Shown one piece after another: positions 27,544 through 35,845 of a stretch of DNA of 64,000 nucleotides. Source of the DNA: Pseudomonadales bacterium (GTDB lineage Bacteria; Pseudomonadota; Gammaproteobacteria; Pseudomonadales; Azotimanducaceae); the NCBI GenBank assembly GCA_029251375.1, contig JAQXDL010000049.1, positions 496,001-560,000 on the forward strand. The letters are read 5' to 3'. A program made the position numbers and the translations under genes. How positions within the stretch are numbered: position 1 is the first letter of the stretch; every line of letters starts with the position of its first letter. The notes beneath the pieces were generated by a model. That model searched no databases. It saw only the letters and a list, made by a program, of their open reading frames with translations, and was not told the origin of the DNA.

Positions 27544-28725
27544 ATGTTGGAAGATCTAAAAGTGATTGATGCAGCGTCCTATGTCGCAGGTCCCGCCGCC
27601 GCGACAATCATGGGAGATTTTGGTGCAGATGTCACGAAGGTCGAACCAGTGACAGGCGATAGCTACCGTGGTCTGGCATCTCGATACCGAACAGACTACA
27701 ACTGGCTACTGACCTCAAGAAATAAAAAGTCTCTAGCGCTCGACCTTTCAACCGAGCGGGGCCGTCAGGTTTTGCTCTCACTGGTTGATAAGGCAGATGT
27801 GTTATTGGTTAACTTCAACGGTGATCAGTTGCGAAAATACCAGTTAGATTACGAAACCTTGAAGAAAAGAAATCCTCGTCTCGTGTTAGGTCAACTGACA
27901 GGCTATGGCATTCGCGGTCCGGAGGCGAATCGGCGTGCATTTGATATAGCTGGTTGGTGGGCGAGATCGGGCATTCTGGATATGATGAAGCCAAAAGGTG
28001 GTATGCCACCGAATGGTGTCGGCGGTGTCGGTGATCATGCCAGTGCCATGTCGCTATTTGGTGCCGTCATGTTAGCGCTATATCGTCGTGAGAAAACCGG
28101 TGAGGGTGCTCACGTGACCACATCCCTCGCAGCGAATGGTGCATGGTCAAATGGTATGCACTTGCAAGCGGCCATTGCTGGCTTCGATTTGAGTGAAATA
28201 TTGGAAACTAAAGGTTACAGATCGCCGTTCATCGTGGCATATCAGACACGAGATAACCGATATATTGTGTTAGTAGGCCCAAGCCCAGCGAGAGAGTGGC
28301 CTAGAGTTGCGACAGCATTGGGTCATCCCGAATGGATTGAAGATGAGCGGTTCCCGGATGAGCAAGCGGTGATGAGTCAGAGCGATTTGGTCAAGTCGTT
28401 GTTCTCAGATGCGTTTGCTACGCAGGCGCTTGAAGTTTGGACTAAAGCGCTTGATGCGCAAGAAGTGACCTATAGTGTTATTGAGAAATTAAAAGATGTA
28501 CTCGAAGATGCACAATTGATCGAGAATGAGATTATTGTCAAAACGGATTCTACCGATCCAGATTATCAGTGGACGGTGAGCAGCCCAATAACAGTGGAGG
28601 GCCACGCAAAGAGGTTGCCAGCTACGGCACCAACTCTTGGTCAAGACTCCAGGGCGGTGTTAGTGTCAAATGGATATAGCGATGAAGAAATTGACCGATT
28701 GATGTCGCTTGGAATTATTGCGTAG
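27544..28725 (+). CDS. CaiB/BaiF-family CoA transferase
   Basis: Family III CoA transferase of 393 aa from ATG 27544, where homologues begin (L-x-x-L-K-V-I-D). A TTG at 27508 would add 12 unconserved residues. Seen: VAGPAAATIMGDFGADVTKVE near residues 14-34, SRNKKSLALDL near 58-68, and GGVGDHASAMSLFGAV with the catalytic aspartate D164 that forms the acyl-anhydride. The enzyme moves CoA between carboxylic acids without ATP. Members serve carnitine, bile acid, oxalate and succinyl-aryl pathways; the donor and acceptor here are unknown. A WS/DGAT gene follows 47 nt later. Confidence 0.9.
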   Translation: MLEDLKVIDAASYVAGPAAATIMGDFGADVTKVEPVTGDSYRGLASRYRTDYNWLLTSRNKKSLALDLSTERGRQVLLSLVDKADVLLVNFNGDQLRKYQLDYETLKKRNPRLVLGQLTGYGIRGPEANRRAFDIAGWWARSGILDMMKPKGGMPPNGVGGVGDHASAMSLFGAVMLALYRREKTGEGAHVTTSLAANGAWSNGMHLQAAIAGFDLSEILETKGYRSPFIVAYQTRDNRYIVLVGPSPAREWPRVATALGHPEWIEDERFPDEQAVMSQSDLVKSLFSDAFATQALEVWTKALDAQEVTYSVIEKLKDVLEDAQLIENEIIVKTDSTDPDYQWTVSSPITVEGHAKRLPATAPTLGQDSRAVLVSNGYSDEEIDRLMSLGIIA

Positions 28726-28772
28726 CGAACAGACGCTGTTGATACGAAGAACTTACTTCAAGGAGACGCCTT

Positions 28773-30191
28773 ATGGAACAATTGTCAGGTCAGGATGCCT
28801 CGTTCCTCTACTCGGAAACGGCAAGAAGTCCAATGCATATTGGCGCATTGGCGATTTACGACCCAGCGACGACCCCAGCGGGTAAACAACGTTTCAAGGA
28901 CATTTTAGCCTTCATTGAAGCTCGTCTAGATTTGGCGAAATCCTTTCGCCGTAAGTTGGTTAAGGTTCCTTTTAATCTTGATCACCCTTATTGGGTTGAG
29001 GACAAAGATTTTGACCTCGAGTATCACGTCAGGCACATTCGATTACCTGAGCCTGGTGATTGGCGCCAACTTTGTATTCTAAGTTCACGGCTACATGCCC
29101 GACCACTGGATCTAACGAAAGCTCTATGGGAAATGACGGTCATAGAAGGGCTAGATTCTGTACCGGGTTTGCCTGAAAGTAGTTACGCAATTCTGTCAAA
29201 ATTTCATCATGCCTGCGTCGATGGCGTTTCTGGAGCAGATATTACCGAGGCGATCCATAGTCTTGAGCCGAACCCACCTAAACCTGACGCGCCAGAACAG
29301 CCTTGGAAAGGAGAAAATGAACCCAATCCTTTCGAGTTAGTCACACGTGGCCAGTTTAATAATCTTACGCAACCTTATCGGTTTGCCGAAGTAATGGCTC
29401 GGGCAGTCCCGGCAATGGGTCGGTTTCAAAAAGGTTTGCTGGAGAAGAAGTTTGAGGTTAACGCGGTTATTCCTAGGACTCGCTTCAATGGTGTTGTCTC
29501 AAGCCATCGGGTTGTCGAAGGACGTAGCTTTGAACTCGACGAAATCAAGAAGATAAAATCGGTTGTTGATGGGGCGACCGTTAACGATGCTGTACTGACC
29601 ATTGTTGGTGGAGCATTAAGGAAGTACCTAGAGAGTAAAAGAGAGGCGACGGGAGATTCATTGGTCGCGATGGCCCCAATTTCAGTCAGGGATAATGGTG
29701 GTAAAAATGCCGGCGGTAATCAGGTTGCAGCCATGACGGTGAAACTCGGTAACGATATCGCAGATCCATTGCAGCGACTTGCTTTCGTTCATCATTCGGC
29801 GTCTTCCTCAAAAGAAATGACTAATGCGGTTGGTGCAAAGTTGATGACCGATTTTAGCCAGTTTATTCCAGCCACCACCGCTGCGCTGGCAACGCGTTTG
29901 TACACCGAGTTCGGCATGGCCGAAAATGTCGCACCTGCGTTTAACTGTGTTGTGACAAATGTACCCGGGCCACAATTTCCGCTTTATTCAGCAGGTGCTC
30001 GATTGGTCACACAGTTTGGTTTGGGGCCCATTCAAGATAGTATGGGATTAATATTCCCTGTTTTCAGTTATTGTGGAAAAATTACGATTACAGTTAATGC
30101 CTGTCGCAAAATGATGCCAGATCCAGAGTTTTTTGCGGCTTGTTTGCAGGAAAGTTATGACGAATTGGTTCAGATGGCTAATCCTAGCTAA
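28773..30191 (+). CDS. Wax ester synthase / diacylglycerol acyltransferase (WS/DGAT)
   Basis: Acyltransferase of 472 aa that joins acyl-CoA to a fatty alcohol or diacylglycerol to make storage neutral lipid. The catalytic HHxxxDG motif is at residues 145-151 (HHACVDG). SGQDASFLYSETARSPMHIG at the N-terminus, VNDAVLTIVGGALRKYL near 265-285, and NVPGPQFPLY near residues 393-402 (the conserved PLW-like region) all fit the family. An AAGGAGACG ribosome site lies before the ATG. It points to triacylglycerol or wax ester accumulation, known in hydrocarbon-degrading marine gammaproteobacteria and actinobacteria. Confidence 0.95.
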   Translation: MEQLSGQDASFLYSETARSPMHIGALAIYDPATTPAGKQRFKDILAFIEARLDLAKSFRRKLVKVPFNLDHPYWVEDKDFDLEYHVRHIRLPEPGDWRQLCILSSRLHARPLDLTKALWEMTVIEGLDSVPGLPESSYAILSKFHHACVDGVSGADITEAIHSLEPNPPKPDAPEQPWKGENEPNPFELVTRGQFNNLTQPYRFAEVMARAVPAMGRFQKGLLEKKFEVNAVIPRTRFNGVVSSHRVVEGRSFELDEIKKIKSVVDGATVNDAVLTIVGGALRKYLESKREATGDSLVAMAPISVRDNGGKNAGGNQVAAMTVKLGNDIADPLQRLAFVHHSASSSKEMTNAVGAKLMTDFSQFIPATTAALATRLYTEFGMAENVAPAFNCVVTNVPGPQFPLYSAGARLVTQFGLGPIQDSMGLIFPVFSYCGKITITVNACRKMMPDPEFFAACLQESYDELVQMANPS

Positions 30192-30339
30192 AAGGGTTGG
30201 CACTCTATGAAAAAAATTTGCAATGGGGTTGAATCGGTAGGTGGCAAACAGCGTGGGTTTATCTTGATAGATGGAACACAGTAGATCGTGAGCCAACACG
30301 CAAATATTAGAAATTTAAATACTCAATAGTAGGGCAAAA

Positions 30340-31359
30340 ATGATCGACGGTATTAATAATAAAAACGTAACAAACTGGCTTTCGGATGCTATTCCGGAAC
30401 TGGCTCTCCCGCTTGATTTCTCTCTTATTACGGGTGGCCACTCGAATTTAACGTTCAAGTGTGAGGATCATAACGGTGTGCCATATGTACTTAGACGTCC
30501 GCCGCTTGGACACGTGCTGGAAAGTGCTCATGACATGGGTCGTGAACATAGAATCATTTCAGCACTTCAAGATTCGTCCGTACCCGTGCCTCGAACGATT
30601 GGTCTTTGTAAGGATGTTGCAATAAATGATGCGCCGTTTTACGTTATGGACTACGTTGAGGGTACGGTGCTCAACACCACAGTTGAAAGCGAAGCACTCA
30701 CAAAGGACGAACGACGCACCATAGGACTTCATGTCATCGACATACTGGCCAATCTGCACATGGAAGACGTTGATAAAGTCGGGTTAGGCGATCTTGGTCG
30801 TAAAGAAGCCTATCTCGAGCGTCAATTAAAACGTTGGAACAAGCAATGGGATGCCACAAAAACTCACCCTATTCCTGAAATGGAAGAAAGCGCGCGTCTG
30901 CTAGCTGAAAAGATGCCAGAGCAGATTGGTGCGACCATCGTTCATGGCGACTATCGTCTTGGCAACATGATGGTGCGCGATGGGTCAGTTCAAGCTATTT
31001 TGGATTGGGAATTATGCACACTCGGAGATCCGTTAGCAGATGTAGGTTACTTGCTTAACAATTGGGTCACCGCAGATGATGTTGCGGACTCCGATTTTGA
31101 TACTGCGCCGCCGACCGCTGTGGGCGGTTTTCCAAGCAGGGATGAACTTTGTAGCATTTATAGTGAGAAGACAGGCAGAGATCTTTCTTATATCAATTAT
31201 TACCGTGCTTTTTCTCATTGGCGTTTAGCAGCCATTGGACAGGGAGTTTATAAACGTTATCTTGTCGGTGCGATGGGTGAAGGTCACGATGTTGACCTCG
31301 AAAAGCACAAGCAAGGTGTGTCGGACAGAGCTAATGCTGCGCTGGAACTATTGAACTAG
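30340..31359 (+). CDS. Phosphotransferase family protein (APH fold, ACAD10-like kinase)
   Basis: Kinase-like protein of 339 aa. Seen: FSLITGGHSNLTFKCED near residues 28-44 (nucleotide loop), HGDYRLGNMMV with H202-D204 as the catalytic loop, and LDWELCTLGDPLADVGYLL near 221-239 carrying the metal-binding aspartate. This subgroup resembles the N-terminal domain of ACAD10/11, which phosphorylates 4-hydroxyacyl-CoA before dehydration in the breakdown of 4-hydroxy acids. It is therefore more likely a lipid catabolism enzyme than an antibiotic kinase. It is followed after 2 nt by an enoyl-CoA hydratase. A paralogue lies at 57761-58834. Confidence 0.9.
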   Translation: MIDGINNKNVTNWLSDAIPELALPLDFSLITGGHSNLTFKCEDHNGVPYVLRRPPLGHVLESAHDMGREHRIISALQDSSVPVPRTIGLCKDVAINDAPFYVMDYVEGTVLNTTVESEALTKDERRTIGLHVIDILANLHMEDVDKVGLGDLGRKEAYLERQLKRWNKQWDATKTHPIPEMEESARLLAEKMPEQIGATIVHGDYRLGNMMVRDGSVQAILDWELCTLGDPLADVGYLLNNWVTADDVADSDFDTAPPTAVGGFPSRDELCSIYSEKTGRDLSYINYYRAFSHWRLAAIGQGVYKRYLVGAMGEGHDVDLEKHKQGVSDRANAALELLN

Positions 31360-31361
31360 TC

Positions 31362-32027
31362 ATGTCCATCACGACATCAATTCGTGACAAAGTCGCATAC
31401 GTTCACTTTGATGATGGTGGTCTTAATATTATAACGGCCGCAATCGCTGCGGAGTTTCTGCAGGTCGTCGAAGCGATTGATGCAAACCAATCTGTCGAAT
31501 GTATTTTGATCGAAGGTAATGGGCGATCTTTCTCAGCGGGGCTCGATGATAAAGTCATTCTCGCTGGCGGAGAGAAGGCGGCTCAGTTGCTGCTCGATAC
31601 AGGCAAATTATTGCGCACACTTTATCGCTCACGACTTAGAGTCGTCAGTCTTTGTGCAGGACATGCGACGGCAGCAGGCGCAATGTTGTTACTTGTTTCC
31701 GATCATAGGGTTGGTGTTAAGGGTAGTGGTCGTATTGGTTTCACGGAAGTAGCCCATGGCATCGTGCTGCAAGAATTGACCGTTTTGTTGGCCCAGGATC
31801 GCTTAAATCAAAAAGAGCAATTTGCCGCAACGGTTTTATCGAAACTTTATTCTCATACCGAATCGAAAGAGGCGGGCTTCATTGACGTCGTCTTCGATCA
31901 GTTTAAGGAAGCGCGATATTCAGCGCGGCAGGCTGCACTTCAATTAGCGCAGTTTGACAGTGTGGCGTATCACGAAACGCTAATGCGGGTGCGTAAAAAT
32001 ACGTTAGCTGTCTTTGATGAATTGTGA
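31362..32027 (+). CDS. Enoyl-CoA hydratase/isomerase family protein
   Basis: Crotonase-fold protein of 221 aa, shorter than the usual 255-265. Seen: ILIEGNGRSFSAGLDDK near residues 47-63 (first oxyanion-hole element), CAGHATAAGAMLLLVSDHRVG near residues 98-118 (second element), and GRIGFTEVAHGIVL where the hydratase glutamate usually sits. The C-terminal trimer helix seems short. Spacing to the kinase-like gene is 2 nt, so the two are co-translated. It could hydrate or isomerise the enoyl-CoA that the ACAD10-like kinase pathway yields (inference). Confidence 0.85.
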   Translation: MSITTSIRDKVAYVHFDDGGLNIITAAIAAEFLQVVEAIDANQSVECILIEGNGRSFSAGLDDKVILAGGEKAAQLLLDTGKLLRTLYRSRLRVVSLCAGHATAAGAMLLLVSDHRVGVKGSGRIGFTEVAHGIVLQELTVLLAQDRLNQKEQFAATVLSKLYSHTESKEAGFIDVVFDQFKEARYSARQAALQLAQFDSVAYHETLMRVRKNTLAVFDEL

Positions 32028-32080
32028 TGCATCAACTCAATCTAACTGTTGGGGTCAAACTGACACGCACAGTTGACACA

Positions 32081-32144
32081 AACCATTAACGCAAACTATT
32101 AACGCAATCCATTAGCGCAATCCATTGAAACGATCCATTTAAAC
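32081..32144. repeat. Tandem repeat, 13-nt unit, about five degenerate copies
   Basis: Units AACCATTAACGCA, AACTATTAACGCA, ATCCATTAGCGCA, ATCCATTGAAACG, ATCCATTTAAAC. It lies in the 141-nt gap before the epoxide hydrolase gene. Confidence 0.85.
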
Positions 32145-32168
32145 AGTCTGTTAAAAAACGAGTCCTCA

Positions 32169-33194
32169 ATGATCAGCCAAGCAATCACCTCTCATAAATT
32201 TTCTACTAGCCGACATAGGACAAGTTATCTTGCTTGCGGCCCTATCGACGGCCCGTTAATTATATTTACGCATGGCTGGCCAGAGCTTTCATTGAGCTGG
32301 CGCCATCAGTTGCCATTTTTTGCGGCTCTGGGCTTTCGGGCGATTGCGCCTGATATGCGGGGCTACGGTAACTCGTCAATCCATGGCCAACATGCTGACT
32401 ATGCCGTTGAATGCGCGACGCAGGATATGGTCGAGTTGCACGATGCATTGGGCGGCGGCAAGGCAATTTGGGTTGGTCATGATTGGGGCAGTCCAATTGC
32501 CTGGGCAATGGCTGCACATCATCCACAGCGGTGCCAGGCAATAGCATCACTGTGTGTGCCCTACGCAGTAATTGATAAGGGTTTGCAGCCGCTTATAGAA
32601 TTGGTTGATCGCGATATTTATCCACAAGAAGAGTTTCCGCTCGGTCAATGGGAATACTTTGGCTTTTATGAAGAGAATTTCGCAAAAGCGACAGCCCAAA
32701 TGGATGCTAACGCGAGGAACATGGTGCAATTGATTTTTCGGCAGGGTGGTCCAGACGGACGAGGCCTGCCATCAGGGACTGCGATGGTGCGAAAAGAAAA
32801 CGGTTGGTTTGGCGGGCTGCCAGAAGCGCCCGAATTGCCTCGAGATGACGCCGTTATTACAGCGGAAGATCTAGAGATTTATGCGCATGCATTGCATACC
32901 AACGGATTTTTTGGCCCCAATTCTTGGTACATGAATCATCAGGCTAATGCAGATTTTTTTGACACCTTGCCCAATGCCGGCAAGTTGGATGTGCCGGCTT
33001 TGTTTATCCACGGCCGGTACGACTATACCTGTGCAACGGTTGATTCCAGATTAGCAGATCCTATGCGCCAACTCTGTTCGAATCTGACAGAGGCAGTGAT
33101 TGATTCAGGCCATTGGATGGCGCAGGAAAAACCGGTCGAGGTAAATCGAGAAATAACAAAGTGGTTGTTTCAAGTAGTGCCCGACGTTTTTTAA
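32169..33194 (+). CDS. Alpha/beta hydrolase, epoxide hydrolase type
   Basis: Protein of 341 aa. Seen: THGWPELSLSWRHQL with the HGxP oxyanion motif at residues 35-38, APDMRGYGNSS near residues 60-70, the nucleophile elbow GHDWGSPIAW with D105, and DSGHWMAQEKP near the C-terminus carrying the catalytic histidine. The Asp nucleophile marks epoxide hydrolase or haloalkane dehalogenase families; length and the HGWP motif favour the former. It would open an epoxide to a diol. A second, unrelated-length epoxide hydrolase is at 42715-43854. No clear ribosome site precedes the ATG. Confidence 0.88.
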   Translation: MISQAITSHKFSTSRHRTSYLACGPIDGPLIIFTHGWPELSLSWRHQLPFFAALGFRAIAPDMRGYGNSSIHGQHADYAVECATQDMVELHDALGGGKAIWVGHDWGSPIAWAMAAHHPQRCQAIASLCVPYAVIDKGLQPLIELVDRDIYPQEEFPLGQWEYFGFYEENFAKATAQMDANARNMVQLIFRQGGPDGRGLPSGTAMVRKENGWFGGLPEAPELPRDDAVITAEDLEIYAHALHTNGFFGPNSWYMNHQANADFFDTLPNAGKLDVPALFIHGRYDYTCATVDSRLADPMRQLCSNLTEAVIDSGHWMAQEKPVEVNREITKWLFQVVPDVF

Positions 33195-33226
33195 AGTCTT
33201 GGTGCGGTATCTTAGGTAACATCGAC

Positions 33227-33553
33227 ATGCTTGATGATGACCGTAAAAGGGCAGCTTGTTATGAGCAGGTCTATGACTACTCCGAGTGCCAAGAAGAATT
33301 GCTGTACATGAAATCACCGATCGCGCCTTTGCAGGTTGTTGGTGGTCTCATGTGTCGAACGACAAAGTTGCAGACTTATGCGCCAAACAACCACTCAATT
33401 TTACAGCCTGGCGGCAAAGTTTTTTTGTTAGTTAACTCAATGGCGCAGTGTGATCGTTCACCGAAAATATTTACTGATGACAATGGCAACACTTATCAAG
33501 ATAGAATAATTGATGGTGGCAGTGTTCATACTGTCTTGACGAATTTTCCATGA
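33227..33553 (+). CDS. Hypothetical protein (108 aa), unrecognised
   Basis: An open frame starting ATG 33227 behind TTAGGTAAC, 32 nt after the epoxide hydrolase stop. It has features of a real protein: PIAPLQVVGGLMCRTT near the middle, four cysteines, and FLLVNSMAQCDRS and SVHTVLTNF strands. No signal peptide or membrane segment is visible. I do not recognise a family. Its position between the epoxide hydrolase and an ABM-domain protein hints at a linked role, which is only inference. Confidence 0.5.
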   Translation: MLDDDRKRAACYEQVYDYSECQEELLYMKSPIAPLQVVGGLMCRTTKLQTYAPNNHSILQPGGKVFLLVNSMAQCDRSPKIFTDDNGNTYQDRIIDGGSVHTVLTNFP

Positions 33554-33605
33554 CAAGAGTTCCTCGCCGACACATCAGCGATGCAGCTTTAGGAGTTTTG
33601 ACAAA

Positions 33606-33908
33606 ATGATACTCGAAGTCGCGATGTTAAATGTTGTGCCAGGCAGAGAAGAGCAGTTCGAGGCAAATTTTGGCGAAGCTCAAAATATCATTGTGTCGAT
33701 GCATGGCTATGTTTCACACCAGTTACAGCGATGTCTAGAAGACACCAGCAGATATATTCTGTTGGTTAACTGGCAAACATTGGAAGATCATACGGTGGGT
33801 TTCCGTGAGTCTGATGAGTATCATCAGTGGCGAAACCTTCTACATGAATTTTACGACCCCTTTCCGGAAGTCCTGCACTTTGAATCTGTCTACCAAAACC
33901 CGGAGTAA
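33606..33908 (+). CDS. Antibiotic biosynthesis monooxygenase (ABM) domain protein
   Basis: Protein of 100 aa with the ferredoxin-like ABM fold pattern: ILEVAMLNVVPGREEQFEANF at the start, MHGYVSHQLQRCLEDTSRYILLVNWQ in two central strands, and a final helix DEYHQWRNLLHEFYDPFPEV. Such dimeric proteins include quinone-forming monooxygenases and haem-degrading enzymes, but many have no known activity. It follows the unrecognised 108-aa gene by 52 nt. Confidence 0.8.
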   Translation: MILEVAMLNVVPGREEQFEANFGEAQNIIVSMHGYVSHQLQRCLEDTSRYILLVNWQTLEDHTVGFRESDEYHQWRNLLHEFYDPFPEVLHFESVYQNPE

Positions 33909-33968
33909 ATTTACCTTTAGAGGGTTGCGGTGCTGAGGCTGTGCAACGAAACATGTAGGGTTAATCGA

Positions 33969-34802
33969 TTAGTGAACGGTTGCGCTATTGCCTTGCATCG
34001 CTAATAGACGTTTGCTCGCCAGCTGCTTTAAGTTGGCATCGCTGCTGTCTTGCAGCAAATTAGTGTAGGTAAGCTGTGCAAGCGGAAGGTTGCCTTGCAT
34101 CTCGTAGACAGCACCAAGTTGTATCAGAAATTCCTCGTGCTCTGGTTTAAGTAAAATCTGCCGTTCAATACAACTTTTGCTCCTGTCCCATGACTTTTCT
34201 TGCCAAAATATTTTTTTCAGATTGTCCAATACTCGAATAAGTATGTCTTTGTTTCTGGCAATCTCTAAGTAATGAGGCTTTAAAACTGCATTCGGACCGG
34301 CGAGTTGTTTTAGCAATGTGCCGCAATCAGGTTCGCTTAATATTCTGCCGGAAAAAGGATCGACAATGAGTTCGTTAGGTTTATCTCCGTACTTGACAAG
34401 AAAGTGGCCAGGAAAATTAATGCCGGCGACTGGAATATTTAATCGACTACCCAAGGCGATATGCACAAGCGCGAGGGTAATTGGGATACCCGTGCGCGTT
34501 TCAAGCACTCGGTTAAGGTAACTGTTGTCTAAATCATAGTAGTCTTTTTCATTACCGCCAAAGCCTTCTTCGCTATGAATGAAGTCGATAAGACTTGAGA
34601 TTGATATACCTAACGCGGTGTTTTTATCATAAACATGCTCGAACCGATCCGCGAGCTCATCAAAGTGTTTGATAAAGGCTGGGATATCAAAAGAAGGTTG
34701 TGTTTCAGCTGCGATCACTAAAGCTGCCTCTTCGAGTTTGATGTCGTTATCCTGTAGGCAAGCAATGGATTCAAACTTTTGTCGCAATTCTGCTTTATTC
34801 AT
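33969..34802 (-). CDS. SirB1-family transglutaminase-like protein with TPR-like tail
   Basis: Protein of 277 aa. DLDNSYLNRVLETRTGIPITL near residues 92-112 and VAGINFPGHFLVKYGD near 125-140 are the SirB1 hallmark. The C-terminal helices (HEEFLIQLGAVYEMQGNLPLAQLTY near 220-245) look like a tetratricopeptide pair, standard for the family. The role of SirB1 is unclear; it is often next to prmC and peptide-release genes, not the case here. The start codon is peculiar: the first 14 nt of the gene are tandemly duplicated, so that an ATG 14 nt upstream opens a five-codon frame ending in a TGA that overlaps this ATG (ATGA). Confidence 0.9.
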   Translation of the reverse strand: MNKAELRQKFESIACLQDNDIKLEEAALVIAAETQPSFDIPAFIKHFDELADRFEHVYDKNTALGISISSLIDFIHSEEGFGGNEKDYYDLDNSYLNRVLETRTGIPITLALVHIALGSRLNIPVAGINFPGHFLVKYGDKPNELIVDPFSGRILSEPDCGTLLKQLAGPNAVLKPHYLEIARNKDILIRVLDNLKKIFWQEKSWDRSKSCIERQILLKPEHEEFLIQLGAVYEMQGNLPLAQLTYTNLLQDSSDANLKQLASKRLLAMQGNSATVH

Positions 34803-34814
34803 TCTGCTTTATTC
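34787..34814 (-). repeat. 14-nt tandem duplication creating a 5-codon upstream ORF
   Basis: ATTCTGCTTTATTC is present twice in direct succession. On the minus strand this gives ATG-AAT-AAA-GCA-GAA-TGA (34816-34799) whose stop overlaps the SirB1-like start at 34802. Confidence 0.85.
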
Positions 34815-35144
34815 ATATCGCTTGTTCAGGCCACTTGGTTTGAGTGGATGTGGTCAATCTTTATGTCTCGTTATTACACCTGCGTCTAATGCCTTGATGC
34901 AAATGATCCAAGACATCTTTACAAGGTTAATGTTGATATGCAATCCTGCCATGCACTCTGTTGTGAAGGCGTTCACTTAAATATACTCGGCAATTCATTT
35001 CACAATACAGGTCCAGTAGCCGGTGAGTTAGCGACGACGACCCAGCGGCAACAGGTCTACAACAGGTCTACAACAGCTCAACAACAGCTCAAAAACAATT
35101 AAACAACAGTTCGACAACAGTTCGACAACAACAGGCTATAGATA
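34815..35144. other. Intergenic region with 11-nt tandem repeats
   Basis: 330 nt between divergent genes. No gene is visible in 34817-35046. The rest is mainly a tandem repeat (see separate entry). Confidence 0.6.
35051..35135. repeat. Tandem repeat, 11-nt unit, seven copies plus a partial
   Basis: Units ACAGGTCTACA (twice), ACAGCTCAACA, ACAGCTCAAAA, ACAATTAAACA, ACAGTTCGACA (twice), then ACAACAGG. It lies immediately before the alpha/beta hydrolase start, where it displaces any Shine-Dalgarno sequence. Confidence 0.9.
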
Positions 35145-35840
35145 TTGTCTAAATCAATTTCCCCACCGAGTATGCTGCTTCGAATGCTTGAGGGCCGCGC
35201 TGGCGTTGAAGCGACTAGTCTCATGCTGCAGCTGCCGTTACTGCGGCTTCAAGCGAAAAGGGGGCAGGGGCAACCTGTGTTAGTGCTGCCAGGGTTTATG
35301 ACAGACGACAGCTCAACGATTGTGCTACGTACCTTCCTGTCGAGCATTGGTTACAAAACGCGGGGCTGGGGACTGGGTCTAAACAACGGTCGGATGATGG
35401 ATTTGTTGCCGCCGGTGTATGAAATAATCAAGCAGCTAAAAGCTGATACGAGGCAAAAAGTGATACTTGTTGGGTGGAGTCGTGGTGGAATTATTTCAAG
35501 GGAAATAGCCAGAGATCATCCGCAAGATATCGAACGAGTTATAACGATTGGTTCACCTGTAATGGGTGGCATAGAGGTTTCAAGCATCGGCGACTGGGTC
35601 CGAAAAGAAACGGGTTTAACCCCAGTCATGATGAAAACATTGTTAAGGCAGAGGCAATCTACGCCGATTAAGGTGCCCATAAGGAGCATATACAGTCGAT
35701 TGGATGGTGTTGTTGCCTGGCAGGCTTGCCTGGATCATGAGAGTCCAGATGTTGAGCACTTTGAAATTCATGGTACCCATATCGGTATGGGGACTAATGC
35801 TGAAGTTTTTCGTCTACTGAGCAAACTACTAAGAGGATAA
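35145..35840 (+). CDS. Alpha/beta hydrolase, lipase/PGAP1-like
   Basis: Protein of 231 aa if started at TTG 35145; an ATG at 35172 gives 222 aa, and neither has a ribosome site. Seen: PVLVLPGFMTDDSST near residues 44-58, ILVGWSRGGIISREIARDHP near residues 107-126 with the nucleophile serine in G-W-S-R-G, VITIGSPVMGG near 132-142, and HGTHIGMGTN near 210-219 with the likely catalytic histidine. This resembles the bacterial lipase-like proteins related to GPI-inositol deacylase. It is predicted cytoplasmic. The nitroreductase gene follows after 5 nt. Confidence 0.75.
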   Translation: MSKSISPPSMLLRMLEGRAGVEATSLMLQLPLLRLQAKRGQGQPVLVLPGFMTDDSSTIVLRTFLSSIGYKTRGWGLGLNNGRMMDLLPPVYEIIKQLKADTRQKVILVGWSRGGIISREIARDHPQDIERVITIGSPVMGGIEVSSIGDWVRKETGLTPVMMKTLLRQRQSTPIKVPIRSIYSRLDGVVAWQACLDHESPDVEHFEIHGTHIGMGTNAEVFRLLSKLLRG

Positions 35841-35845
35841 GAATA

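Noticed and set aside
30340-31359. Aminoglycoside resistance gene
   Set aside because: The APH-fold protein is in a fatty-acid context and resembles the ACAD10-like subgroup.
32169-33194. Haloalkane dehalogenase instead of epoxide hydrolase
   Set aside because: The Asp nucleophile fits both, but the HGWPE loop and length suit the epoxide hydrolase family.
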